Shown: positions 16,056-24,156 of the stretch, in pieces
Layout: each line of letters begins with the position of its first letter
How positions within the stretch are numbered: the first letter of the stretch is position 1
NCBI GenBank assembly: GCA_002414385.1
Contig: DHZH01000001.1
Span: 372,431-436,430, forward strand
Direction of reading: 5' to 3'
DNA: 64,000 bases
Source of the DNA: Gammaproteobacteria bacterium UBA5109
GTDB taxonomy: Bacteria > Pseudomonadota > Gammaproteobacteria > Pseudomonadales > Pseudohongiellaceae
The notes under the pieces: generated by a model
Told to the model about the DNA's origin: nothing
The model's input: the letters and a program-made list of their open reading frames with translations, nothing else
Database searches by the model: none
Translations under genes and position numbers: made by a program

Positions 16056-17209
16056 TGTGAACCTCCTGCCTGATCGAGGCTCAGATAAACTATTTCAACA
16101 AATGCTTCCGGGCTGAGCCCCTGATCATAACGTCCGTCGTATTCAAGCGTCGGGCGCTGTGCCTGGACTTCCTCAAGACTCATGCCTCTATCAATATAGG
16201 TTTGAATACGATCCCGGATTATTGTCGCCATATCCCGGTATTCTGAAACATCGGATTCGTCAGCGATCCGGCCATGACCGGGGACCACATAAGTGCCGCC
16301 CTCGTTTTTCAGGGCGGGAATGGTGACTTCCAGTAAGGCATTAAGCGCTGCCACCACACCATTTATCGAGCCCCCGTGTTCAAGGTCGATGGGCGGGTAG
16401 CGATCGGTATTGAAAATGTCGCCGGTACTGATTACATCCGAACTGCGGAAAAAAACAAATGAATCGCCATCGGTGATGGCATTCGGCATATGCATCACTC
16501 TGATACCTTCTCCATTGAAAGACTGGGTCAATCTCGGGTAAGCACCAAAAGTCCTGTTGGGCCAGCCGCAGTCTTCGGTTCCTTCTACAATCATATCAAT
16601 CATCACTTCTTCCCGGGCGATGATTGCCGCTCCCCGTTCCTCGCCATTGTTATTACCCGCAGAGTTAGTGGCCAGTCTGGCACCAGACTGGCCAAGTACA
16701 ATGTTGCCTCCGGTGTGATGCCTGTCAGCCGTGGTGTTGATAATCAGGCGAATGGGAGCAGAAGTAATCTGTTCAATGGCGCCCAGTACGGCAGTACTGG
16801 ATTCAGGAGAACCGGCATCGACAAGCAATATGCCATCCTCAGTGCGCTCATTTCTGATCTGCAAAGTAATGTTGCTTCCTGCGCCCATCAGCACATAAAC
16901 CTGGCCCTGGACGGGTAATAAGCGTAAGCCTCCTGAGAATTCGGTGACCCGGGTGGGCAGGTCAGGTTCTGTTCCAGTATTGAAAGCAGCCGGCTCCCTG
17001 TTGTCACGAGGAAACAGCTCAAGGCTGGGAAAATTTGCAAGATCCCGTCTTTCTCCCTCTTCAGAAAGTGATTCTGGATCAAGGCACTGAAGACCAGCAT
17101 CATTCTGGGCGAAGGCTATATACGGAACGAAAATGCCGAGACTGAAAAGCAGTAATAAACAGAGGAAAAAAACAGAGTTTTTAAATGAGTGGGGCCAAAC
17201 TATTTTCAC
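16052..17209 (-). CDS. Exported metallo-beta-lactamase-fold protein with degenerate metal motif
   Basis: Protein of 385 residues with a signal peptide (hydrophobic core to about residue 34, cleavage near A-F-A-Q). The metallo-beta-lactamase fold is clear: L-L-V-D-A-G-S, I-N-T-T-A-D-R-H-H-T-G-G-N, S-T-G-D-I-F, and V-P-G-H-G near the C-terminus. The canonical H-x-H-x-D-H is replaced by T-A-D-R-H-H, which keeps only the last His, so the usual two-metal site cannot form in the standard way. It may bind one metal, use different ligands, or be non-catalytic. It heads the operon with the two twin exported proteins. Relatives with intact motifs hydrolyse thioesters, lactones or beta-lactams. Confidence 0.8.
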   Translation of the reverse strand: MKIVWPHSFKNSVFFLCLLLLFSLGIFVPYIAFAQNDAGLQCLDPESLSEEGERRDLANFPSLELFPRDNREPAAFNTGTEPDLPTRVTEFSGGLRLLPVQGQVYVLMGAGSNITLQIRNERTEDGILLVDAGSPESSTAVLGAIEQITSAPIRLIINTTADRHHTGGNIVLGQSGARLATNSAGNNNGEERGAAIIAREEVMIDMIVEGTEDCGWPNRTFGAYPRLTQSFNGEGIRVMHMPNAITDGDSFVFFRSSDVISTGDIFNTDRYPPIDLEHGGSINGVVAALNALLEVTIPALKNEGGTYVVPGHGRIADESDVSEYRDMATIIRDRIQTYIDRGMSLEEVQAQRPTLEYDGRYDQGLSPEAFVEIVYLSLDQAGGSQ

Positions 17210-17612
17210 AACTTCGGTATCCTTTTAATTATTATTTTTCAGGGGTGAAGCGCTTAAATTGACAGAGGCTGAATACGACTATTGTGTCTCAAGCGTTTCA
17301 TCAGAAATACGCAGGACAGAGAAATTATCCTGAGCAATGTCCTTGAAGTCCGGATACGTCTTTGGATAAGCCCGGCATCACTTATGCTGAATAGAAATAC
17401 AGACATCGAAGAACCTCCCCCTTTGCTGTCTTGTTTTAATTATTACCCCTGATTCTATACATTTATTCCTGTGTATACACCTCGGTAAATATGTAAACAA
17501 TAATAATAAGGAAGTTCGCATCGCTGGACCTGGGAATCGTCACGCTGTGGCTGGCATCGTGCTTTTATAAATAGGGAATCCGGCGTAAGCACGTCGGTGA
17601 TCTAAAGAATAG
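17210..17612. other. Intergenic stretch left of the island
   Basis: About 400 bp between the exported-protein operon and the left island boundary. It should hold the promoter of that operon near its left end. I see no gene, RNA or strong repeat here. Confidence 0.4.
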
Positions 17613-17627
17613 TTGGTACCGGAGGCC
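17613..17627. repeat. Left attachment site (direct repeat of tRNA-Leu 3' end)
   Basis: TTGGTACCGGAGGCC, identical to 25703-25717. On the minus strand it is the end of a tRNA: part of the T stem, the acceptor strand and CCA. Weaker likeness to the tRNA continues a few bases further. It marks the left island junction. Confidence 0.88.
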
Positions 17628-17725
17628 AGTACTGAATCGATGTTTTTAGCTGTCCATAGAAAGCTAATTAAACGAAGAAATACGCAGTAAATATAGTAAT
17701 AATGTCTTTTAGTGTCCAGTAGGGT

Positions 17726-17765
17726 ATTGCAACATACAGAATTTATTGCAACAATCATTGCAACA
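17726..17765 (+). promoter_or_regulatory. Three direct repeats, candidate integrase arm sites
   Basis: ATTGCAACA occurs at 17726-17734, 17745-17753 and 17757-17765, ending 20 bp before the integrase ATG. Short direct repeats flanking the crossover site are the usual arm-type binding sites of tyrosine integrases; here they may also let the integrase repress its own promoter. Two one-mismatch copies occur beside the other attachment site. Confidence 0.6.
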
Positions 17766-17785
17766 CTATCTGTTCAGTACTCGCT

Positions 17786-19027
17786 ATGGCACGGACTACC
17801 AAGCAGCTCACCAATACTGAAGTAAAGCAGGCCAAACCCAGGGGCAGGGAGTACAACCTTGCAGACGGGCACGGCCTGTATCTCAGAGTAAAGCCTAATG
17901 GTGCCAAGCTCTGGCTCTTCCAATACTTCAAACCTTTCATCAAGAAGCGTACCAATATCAGCATTGGGAAATACCCTGCTGTCTCTCTTGCCGATGCTAG
18001 GAAACAGGCTGAAGCCTATCGGGGGCTACTTGCAAAGAACGTTGATCCCAAAGAGGAGCGCTCCAGGGAAGCCTCAGAACACGCTACGGCTCACAGAAAC
18101 ACTTTAAAGGCAGTTGCCCTTGAGTGGTATGAAATCAAGCAGGACAGCGTTTCAGACACCTACGCATTTAAAGTTAAGCAGGGCTTAGATAATCACATAT
18201 TCCCGATAATGGGTAATAAGCCCATCCACAAGATCACGGCTCCTGAAACTATCGCGCTCTTGAAGCCATTAGCTGAGGCAGGGCACTTCGAAACCATCCG
18301 CAAGGTATGCCGGTGGATCAATGAAATCATGGTGTATGCGGTCAATACGGGTGTTATACACTCTAATCCGCTATCTGGCATATCAAAAGCCTTCAAAGCC
18401 CCCAAATACACGAATATGCCCACTCTGAAGCCTGAGCAGTTACCTGATCTAGTTAAGGCGCTCAATGAGGCAAAATTAACCGTAATGACACGCTGCCTTG
18501 CCCTATGGCAATTACACACTATGGTAAGGCCAGGAGAGGCGGCAGGGACTCGCTGGGAGGAAATCGATCTGAAGGCCAAAGTCTGGAAGATACCGGCCTC
18601 AAGGATGAAAGCCAGTCAAGATCATACAGTCCCGCTATCTGGTCAAGCATTAGCCATTCTTAAAGAAATGAAGCCGATTAGTGGCAGGAGGGAGCATGTC
18701 TTCCCATCCTGTACTAACCCGCGAAAGCCTGCCAGCTCTCAAACTGTAAATATGGCTCTTAAGCGTATTGGCTTCAAAGGTAAGCTGGTATCTCACGGGA
18801 TGAGGGCACTAGCTAGTACTACCTTGAATGAGCAGAGATTCGACCCTGAGTTAATCGAAGTAGCTTTAGCCCACACGGAAAAGAACAAGATCAGGGCGGC
18901 CTATAACCGTGCTGAGTACTTGGAGCAGAGGCGGGTAATGATGCAATGGTGGTCTGACCATATTGAGGAGGCCAATACAGACAAAGTACCCGCCAAGAGC
19001 AATAAGCAGTTAAGAGTAGTAAGCTAA
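17786..19027 (+). CDS. Tyrosine integrase, P4 type
   Basis: Site-specific recombinase of 413 residues that inserts and excises the island at the tRNA-Leu 3' end. An N-terminal arm-binding domain (DUF4102; D-G-H-G-L-Y-L-R-V and G-K-Y-P-A-V-S-L-A-D-A-R) is followed by a core-binding domain and the catalytic domain. The catalytic residues are complete: Arg248, His337, Arg340, His363 and the nucleophile Tyr373. It is intact and full length, so the island may still be mobile. It reads inward from the left attachment site, and direct repeats in its promoter are candidate binding sites for the protein itself. Confidence 0.95.
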   Translation: MARTTKQLTNTEVKQAKPRGREYNLADGHGLYLRVKPNGAKLWLFQYFKPFIKKRTNISIGKYPAVSLADARKQAEAYRGLLAKNVDPKEERSREASEHATAHRNTLKAVALEWYEIKQDSVSDTYAFKVKQGLDNHIFPIMGNKPIHKITAPETIALLKPLAEAGHFETIRKVCRWINEIMVYAVNTGVIHSNPLSGISKAFKAPKYTNMPTLKPEQLPDLVKALNEAKLTVMTRCLALWQLHTMVRPGEAAGTRWEEIDLKAKVWKIPASRMKASQDHTVPLSGQALAILKEMKPISGRREHVFPSCTNPRKPASSQTVNMALKRIGFKGKLVSHGMRALASTTLNEQRFDPELIEVALAHTEKNKIRAAYNRAEYLEQRRVMMQWWSDHIEEANTDKVPAKSNKQLRVVS

Positions 19028-19119
19028 TTAATCAGGCTAGTCCAGCACTGATCATGCTGGATGAAAAGCGGCACCTCACCGCCTGCCTGGTTATTTATGA
19101 GGGGTGGCAGGAGGAAGTC

Positions 19120-19983
19120 ATGGATGAAATCAATATTGAAGAAGTTAAAGACTTCTTATTAGATTATGGCGCATTCCGTCAATATAGAATAAATGCGTCG
19201 AGATTTATCGATGAAAACTTAGATGTTTTAAAGGAGGAGTCTAAAAAAAACCTCACTTCTCATGCTGAAAAAGCAGAAACTCTATTAAATGAAGTTAATT
19301 TCCAAAATTGGTTAAACGATAAGGCAGCTTTTACTGAATCCCTAGGAATTATCTTAAATAATAAAATTTCTATTTTTGACCATGGCAATGAAGAAAGAGT
19401 ATTGATTAGCTCTAACTATAGTATAGAAGATGAGCTGAAATGGCGCCTTCAGTATATTTTTGCATGCGGTATTTATGCTTATAGATATCCAGAAAAAATG
19501 AATGAAAATCTTTCTGAATTTGGAATGTGTAGCCCCAAGTCTCCATCAAGTAGAACTATTTCAACTGCTAAAAAACTGGAAAGGTACCTCAACGAAGATG
19601 GGTTTTATGTGCCAGACGAGTTTAAAGAAGGACTTAAGTATTTTATAGAGCATGAATCTTTCGAGCCAACTTATTGGGATAACATAGTTAATGTAAATAG
19701 CACTCAAAGAAGAAAATACACAATTTTCCAAATTGCTGGGATAGGGCGTGAAGAATTCTTATCAAAAAACTCTAAGAAAGGGCGATTTTATCCAAAAGTT
19801 GTCGCAAATATTCTCAGTTTGCTTGGTGAAGAAGCAGACATAAGAACCATTGAATATATTATGCAGCCATTTGATAAAGAAGAATTTTTAAAGCTGGATA
19901 TTCATTCACAATATGTTTTGGAGAATGGCCTATACAAATATGAGGATTGGTTCTCTTTAATCTCATACACATATATTGAATAG
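19120..19983 (+). CDS. Unknown 287-residue protein
   Basis: I do not recognise this protein. It is acidic and lysine-rich, without a signal peptide or membrane segment, and is probably largely helical. The start is the ATG preceded by a strong AGGAGG at 5 bp spacing; an in-frame ATG at 19054 lies upstream with no such site. Base composition is much richer in A and T than in the integrase gene, so it was probably acquired separately. It follows the integrase by about 90 bp on the same strand and is the first cargo gene. A defence or regulatory role is possible from its position only. Confidence 0.7.
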   Translation: MDEINIEEVKDFLLDYGAFRQYRINASRFIDENLDVLKEESKKNLTSHAEKAETLLNEVNFQNWLNDKAAFTESLGIILNNKISIFDHGNEERVLISSNYSIEDELKWRLQYIFACGIYAYRYPEKMNENLSEFGMCSPKSPSSRTISTAKKLERYLNEDGFYVPDEFKEGLKYFIEHESFEPTYWDNIVNVNSTQRRKYTIFQIAGIGREEFLSKNSKKGRFYPKVVANILSLLGEEADIRTIEYIMQPFDKEEFLKLDIHSQYVLENGLYKYEDWFSLISYTYIE

Positions 19984-20113
19984 GATCATTAATTCTCACC
20001 ATGACCATGACATGTAGATTTAGTCCTTATTTATATGTCCTATCTTCATAAATAAACACCACACAATTCATTAATATCCTGTCATATCTATTATCAACCT
20101 TGGAGATTATAGA

Positions 20114-20326
20114 ATGACCGGAATCTACCAGACCAATAGAATCCTTCGTTTCCCAGAAGTAAGAGATCGTGTAGGACTTTGCCGTTCCCACATACACAAC
20201 CTTGTAGCACAAGGTAAATTCCCTGCCCCTATCAAACTTGGAGCCAGAGCAAGTGGCTGGCTTGAGAGTGAGATAGATCAATTCATCCAATCCCGCATTG
20301 AAGAAAGCAGGAAGGAGGTAGCATGA
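20114..20326 (+). CDS. AlpA-family excisionase / transcription factor
   Basis: A 70-residue MerR-like winged helix protein of the AlpA family. The typical elements are present: R-F-P-E-V-R-D-R-V-G-L-C-R-S-H-I (helix-turn-helix), G-K-F-P-A-P-I-K-L-G, and G-W-L-E-S-E-I. Such proteins activate integrase genes or bend DNA for excision in P4-like elements. A GGAG ribosome-binding site precedes the ATG. Its stop overlaps the next gene's start by 4 bp, forming a coupled three-gene unit. Confidence 0.9.
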   Translation: MTGIYQTNRILRFPEVRDRVGLCRSHIHNLVAQGKFPAPIKLGARASGWLESEIDQFIQSRIEESRKEVA

Positions 20327-20505
20327 GCCTCCGAAAAGCAATCAATGCTAAGTGCGCTGAATGTATTTATGACCCTATTGGAGGAAAAGGAGGCAAAAAA
20401 CAGCAAATTGAGGCTTGTACTTCTTATGCCTGCCCTTTGTATCCAGTTAGGCCAAGATCGTCAAAATCAGCTCAAAAAAAACAGCTGTATTGGGTTAAAA
20501 AATGA
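20323..20505 (+). CDS. Small cysteine-rich protein (zinc-binding candidate)
   Basis: A 60-residue basic protein with Cys pairs in K-C-A-E-C-I-Y-D and A-C-T-S-Y-A-C-P-L-Y-P-V-R-P, a pattern suited to one zinc ion. Similar small proteins occur in phages and integrative elements near regulatory genes; the function is not known to me. The start overlaps the alpA-like stop (ATGA) and has AGGAGG 4 bp upstream. Its own stop overlaps the next start by 4 bp. Confidence 0.75.
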   Translation: MSLRKAINAKCAECIYDPIGGKGGKKQQIEACTSYACPLYPVRPRSSKSAQKKQLYWVKK

Positions 20506-21059
20506 CTTACCCGACTGAAAGAGTCATTAATCAAACAACTGATGATTGGCTGGCTGAATATGAATCTGGCAAAAGAGTAGTTTCAATCTCAAAAAACATA
20601 GGTGATGTCCCCGACAAGCCAGTTTTTATATATAAATCTCATAGGACTACTAAGACAGGAGTTATTCTGTCATTTGAGAATACCAAGACCTTCCAAGAAG
20701 TAGTCGTTCACTTTAATGCAGATGTGAAGTATCAAAGAGGTTCTAATAAAGGGTCATATCGTAAGCTTGGGCAGAACGGAGTATTTCTCCCACTTCCTCG
20801 AAGTAAGTTTAGAAAATTCTGGATGGAGCTTATTGGGCAAGAGCCGTCGAGATGGTCTGCTGTACATAAAGAACTAAAAGCCAGGTTAAAGGGTAAGCAA
20901 TTTACTGGAGAGACAGTAACTAAATATAAGTCAACTGGTGAGCCTTATATCGCTATAAATGGTTTGCCAAAACTGGAACAAGATAGGAACAAAATTGGAA
21001 CAATACAGAAACAAAATTGGAACAGGTTTATGGAACAACGATTTCTTGAAGCATCTTGA
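20502..21059 (+). CDS. Unknown 185-residue island protein
   Basis: No family is recognised. The protein is basic, soluble and without a signal peptide. The middle contains V-V-V-H-F-N-A-D-V-K-Y and R-S-K-F-R-K-F-W, which suggests a beta-rich nucleic-acid-binding protein (weak inference). It is translationally coupled to the Cys-rich gene by a 4-bp overlap, so its role is probably tied to the AlpA-like factor, for example in replication, excision or control of the island. Confidence 0.65.
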   Translation: MTYPTERVINQTTDDWLAEYESGKRVVSISKNIGDVPDKPVFIYKSHRTTKTGVILSFENTKTFQEVVVHFNADVKYQRGSNKGSYRKLGQNGVFLPLPRSKFRKFWMELIGQEPSRWSAVHKELKARLKGKQFTGETVTKYKSTGEPYIAINGLPKLEQDRNKIGTIQKQNWNRFMEQRFLEAS

Positions 21060-21155
21060 AATATAAGGGATTCAGGGTATTTATAGTACACAGCAATTTT
21101 ATTGCACTAATACACGTTAACACTATGACACTTATACACAGTAACTGGTTATCTT

Positions 21156-21383
21156 ATGAAACGATCAGAGCAGCACAAACTAAACCAGCGAGTTATTGAG
21201 CGCATTAAAGCATTCAAGCAGCCACACACACGGAGAATTCCCAGCTATGAGAATGTGATCAATATCCTCAATACAGAGGGCTTAAGGACATCCAGAGGCA
21301 ATGCCTGGACAAGGAGGAGTCTTTACAGGATGTTGCAGCGTGAGGGCTATCGCGGGCTTTGGGGACTATTTAAGCACCATTGA
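21156..21383 (+). CDS. Small basic protein resembling the recombinase helix-turn-helix segment
   Basis: A 75-residue, strongly basic protein. Its second half, N-I-L-N-T-E-G-L-R-T followed by G-N-A-W-T-R-R-S-L-Y-R-M-L, resembles the DNA-binding segment that serine recombinases carry after their catalytic domain, and related phage helix-turn-helix proteins. No catalytic domain is present, so it is either a stand-alone DNA-binding protein or a remnant. The ribosome-binding site is weak. Confidence 0.6.
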   Translation: MKRSEQHKLNQRVIERIKAFKQPHTRRIPSYENVINILNTEGLRTSRGNAWTRRSLYRMLQREGYRGLWGLFKHH

Positions 21384-21384
21384 A

Positions 21385-21413
21385 GGGGCAGCTTTCGGCC
21401 AAAAGTGGACATT
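21385..21413 (-). repeat. Island palindromic repeat, copy 1
   Basis: Read on the minus strand: AATGTCCACTTTTGGCCG followed by AAAGCTGCCCC. CTTTTGGCCGAAAG is an interrupted inverted repeat. It resembles the other three copies and follows the stop of the small basic gene. Confidence 0.5.
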
Positions 21414-21613
21414 AGTTTAGCTTTCTTTAAGGTGAAACGGACAATCTCTTAACTCTTGATATTCATCTCAAAGATTCCATTGCTTCAATTCTTTTCTTAT
21501 CAGCTCCGATCAAAGGCATGAAATAACTCTTACCTATTATTTCGCCGGAATCCCTTCTGACGTTTCAGTCTCTTCACAAATCCAAGCATATATTTCAGTA
21601 ATTATTTTACCTG

Positions 21614-22366
21614 TCATATCCTTTGCCACTCTGCGAAGTAACCTCTAACAGAGTCACCAGTCTGCCCGTTTTCAAACCAGACTATTAGCTGATCATTAAA
21701 GCCAGTATTGTCTGTAAGTGTTGCATACCCTAGATAATTCCCGTCTAGAACAGGATCATCGCACCCATTGCGAGATCCGGTAACTCTATACAGGTTTTGA
21801 GAGCCATCAATTATTCGAAAAAAACCTTCGAAATCACAGCCATTAGTTGCAATTCCAGGAATCGTGAATGCACTGTCTGCACCGATAGTAACTGTACCTT
21901 CACTACTCGTGTAGTCTCCAGCTAATATTGCTTGTGATGATTCTCTGTCGTAAATGGAGTCATAAAAAACAGATATAGAGCCTGTTGCTCCAAAGTCAGA
22001 TGTATATGTGAGTGATATTTGGCTGCGCTCTACAGCAATGCCTTGAAAGGTAACAATACCAAGTCTAACTGCTGGCTCTCCGGTTCCAAAAGCTCTAGCA
22101 ATGGCTGAGCCGGAAACATTGTCTTGATTCACGGTATAGCTACCTACATAAAGAGTTTCGCCTTCATAACTTCGTGCAACAAGTTCCCCTCTGAAAAACA
22201 AGCCAAATAATTCAAATGAGCCAACGCCATCTTGCGAAAATGTTCCGCTCCACAAGCCCGATACATCTACGTCTGGAATAACTACCGGGGCGCTTGCTCC
22301 GCCGCCTCCGCCACCACATGCAGATAAAGAAAGGCTAAATAGGATTGCTAATAGTATTTTATTCAT
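21614..22366 (-). CDS. Lipoprotein of unknown function
   Basis: Predicted lipoprotein of 250 residues. The signal peptide ends in the lipobox L-S-A-C (Cys17) followed by six glycines, a common flexible tether. The rest is rich in Gly, Ser, Thr and aromatic residues with alternating hydrophobic positions, as expected for an all-beta domain; G-L-W-S-G-T-F at the start of the mature domain is typical of lipocalin-like or other barrel families. It is probably anchored in the outer membrane. It is a single-gene cargo unit, divergent from the beta-barrel gene at 22824. Confidence 0.75.
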   Translation of the reverse strand: MNKILLAILFSLSLSACGGGGGGASAPVVIPDVDVSGLWSGTFSQDGVGSFELFGLFFRGELVARSYEGETLYVGSYTVNQDNVSGSAIARAFGTGEPAVRLGIVTFQGIAVERSQISLTYTSDFGATGSISVFYDSIYDRESSQAILAGDYTSSEGTVTIGADSAFTIPGIATNGCDFEGFFRIIDGSQNLYRVTGSRNGCDDPVLDGNYLGYATLTDNTGFNDQLIVWFENGQTGDSVRGYFAEWQRI

Positions 22367-22494
22367 AACAAATGTCCTTTTTTTAGAATTATTATTTCCT
22401 TCAAATAAGCATACTCGTATTAATGGGTTAGAAACATTAAAATATTTCTAGCAATATCATACTTAGAACGTTCAGCTCTAAAACTTGTCAAGGG

Positions 22495-22528
22495 CTAACG
22501 TCCGTTTTGGATAGAAAGCGGACGTTAG
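22495..22528. repeat. Island palindromic repeat, copy 2 (strong hairpin)
   Basis: Arms 22495-22508 (CTAACGTCCGTTTT) and 22515-22528 (AAAGCGGACGTTAG) pair over 14 positions with one G-T pair around a 6-base loop. It sits between divergent starts, so it is not a terminator for either neighbour. Confidence 0.7.
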
Positions 22529-22602
22529 ATACATTTTTAGATTAACGTTGTTAAAAAGTCCTATTTTGGCATGAAAATAAGCCATTAGAGCTGTTTTTAC
22601 TG

Positions 22603-22632
22603 AATGTCTGCTTTCTATACAAAGTGGACTAA
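22603..22632. repeat. Island palindromic repeat, copy 3
   Basis: AATGTCTGCTTT, then CTATAC, then AAAGTGGACTAA. The inverted repeat is imperfect and has the same layout as copy 2. Confidence 0.5.
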
Positions 22633-22823
22633 ATCCTAATATTGTTCCAATTTTCGCTTTGAGAAATCAATATTATTTGATATATCGATAAAATGATAAC
22701 TGATTATAAAAAAAAAACACTATCCGACCTTTCCAAAACTAAGCTTTTCATGTCTAATGCAGTCGCTTAGTTCGTATAGCTAAGAATGTAGTTTCAAACT
22801 AATCGTTATTAAAGGAGATAGTA

Positions 22824-23360
22824 ATGAGCAATAAAATCAAAGCTTTTTTAATTGGAATTGGATTTATTAGTATTTTTAGTACCCCTGCATTTGGCCAATA
22901 TTATTTTGGTGGTGAAGTGGGGTTCCTGGAATATTCCGAAGATGGGTTTTCTCAAGAGCCTTCATTAACCGCATTGGCTGGTGTATTAGGAATGGATTTC
23001 AATGAGAATTTTTCTGGCGAAATTCGAGTTGGTTTCGGTATTGGCGATGACACGATTACCGCTGGGGGTATATCTGCTGATATTGAACTAGATAACTATT
23101 TTGGTGCATATTTAAAAGGGGGTATTCCTGTATCTGAACAATTTTTTCCTTATGTCACTATTGGATATACAAGAGGTGAGCTTAGTGCCTCAGCATTTGG
23201 ATTGAGCATTTCTGAATCTGAAAGTGATGTTTCATTCGGTATTGGATTTGACTATGACTTTACATCTTCAATCTCTGGAAGTGTAGAGTATATGAATTAT
23301 CTTGATAAGGATGGAGCAGAAATTAGCGGATTCTCCATAGGAATTACGAGGGCTTTTTAA
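22824..23360 (+). CDS. Outer-membrane beta-barrel protein
   Basis: Exported protein of 178 residues. The signal peptide ends near A-F-G-Q, followed by alternating hydrophobic and polar residues with many Gly and Tyr, in about eight strands. The protein ends in Phe (T-R-A-F), the signal for insertion by the BAM complex. It resembles the small OmpA-like/OmpW-like eight-strand barrels. A strong AAAGGAGAT ribosome-binding site precedes the ATG. A 13-bp stem-loop follows. It is an independent cargo gene; a role in envelope integrity or surface recognition is inferred from its class only. Confidence 0.8.
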   Translation: MSNKIKAFLIGIGFISIFSTPAFGQYYFGGEVGFLEYSEDGFSQEPSLTALAGVLGMDFNENFSGEIRVGFGIGDDTITAGGISADIELDNYFGAYLKGGIPVSEQFFPYVTIGYTRGELSASAFGLSISESESDVSFGIGFDYDFTSSISGSVEYMNYLDKDGAEISGFSIGITRAF

Positions 23361-23376
23361 AAAGCATTTGTAAGTA

Positions 23377-23416
23377 GTACGGAAGGCTAACTGGTTAGTT
23401 TGGTAGCCTTCCGTAC
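23377..23416 (+). terminator. Stem-loop after the beta-barrel gene
   Basis: GTACGGAAGGCTA (23377-23389) pairs exactly with 23404-23416 around a 14-base loop. No run of T follows, so termination may be Rho-linked or the structure may protect the transcript end. Confidence 0.6.
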
Positions 23417-23462
23417 AATTATGTTATACGAACATGATCAGAATGAAATATTGAAATTTATT

Positions 23463-23493
23463 ATGTCCGCTATTGGCCGATAGCAGCCATTAG
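23463..23493 (+). repeat. Island palindromic repeat, copy 4
   Basis: ATGTCCGCTATTGGCCG then ATAGCAGCCATTAG; GCTATTGGCCGATAGC is the palindromic core. It matches copy 1 at most positions. Confidence 0.5.
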
Positions 23494-23655
23494 CCAAAAC
23501 TCTTCAAAGGTGCATTATTCGACACGTTATTAGCCTAAAAAGGGCATTTTTGGTCACTATAAAAAGGGTAGGGGGAAGGGTATCAGGATTGGCAGGCACT
23601 TGGGAGCATCGGTAATGGGGCTTCCTTCCCATAAACGGCCTGAAAAAAAGTTTTT

Positions 23656-24156
23656 TCAGTCATTAGTCAATATGGTGATTCCACAATCTGAGTTGCTGAC
23701 TGAAGCTGTTACAAGGCCAGTGGTAACCCCCCCGAAGCCATTTGTAGCTCGATACTCCATAAATAATAAATGCTCTCCATTTGAATCGACAGGTGTAATC
23801 CTAGTTTCTATGTGCTCAAAGCTATCAGGGTTTCTAAGAGACTCCTGAACAGCTCTAGCTAATAGCCTATGACTCCCATTTAAAGAGCTTAAACAATGAA
23901 AGCCTGCTTGCCTGTTTTCTTCTTCAATCCGTGATTCTTCAGCAATTCTGGCTTGCCGTTCTTCAGGAGTCTCTCTCATCCAGAAATAAACCCCTCCAAT
24001 AATTAAAGCTAAAATTATAAAAGTTACTACTTGTTCAGATGTAGTAGGAGGTGGAGGAGGGTGCTTTCCTGGTTTATCTACTCCACAGTTTGGACAGGTT
24101 TTTGCACTTTTAGCCACAGAATGGCCGCATTCCTTGCAATCAATTAGATTCGACAT
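23656..24156 (-). CDS. Zinc-ribbon membrane protein of unknown function
   Basis: Protein of 166 residues. A zinc ribbon at the N-terminus has C-K-E-C and C-P-N-C pairs. A proline run and one transmembrane helix (about residues 43-61) follow, then a charged coiled segment rich in Glu and Arg, and a C-terminal soluble domain with two Cys. The start chosen is the ATG with AAAGGGAT upstream and the ribbon beginning at residue 5; a longer frame from 24213 lacks such a site. The ribbon should lie in the cytoplasm and the C-terminal domain in the periplasm. No specific function is recognised. Confidence 0.7.
   Translation of the reverse strand: MSNLIDCKECGHSVAKSAKTCPNCGVDKPGKHPPPPPTTSEQVVTFIILALIIGGVYFWMRETPEERQARIAEESRIEEENRQAGFHCLSSLNGSHRLLARAVQESLRNPDSFEHIETRITPVDSNGEHLLFMEYRATNGFGGVTTGLVTASVSNSDCGITILTND

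Larger units (their letters stand above)
22367..22823. other. Divergent intergenic region with two palindromic repeats
   Basis: About 455 AT-rich bases between the divergent lipoprotein and beta-barrel genes. No gene is seen. It contains repeat copies 2 and 3 of the island palindrome, and must also hold promoters for both genes. Confidence 0.5.

Noticed and set aside
22495..22632. Palindromes among island cargo as integron attC sites
   Set aside because: They are only about 30 bp long, lack a clear pair of RYYYAAC/GTTRRRY ends at attC spacing, occur in mixed contexts, and no integron-type integrase is present. The only integrase is of the P4 type.
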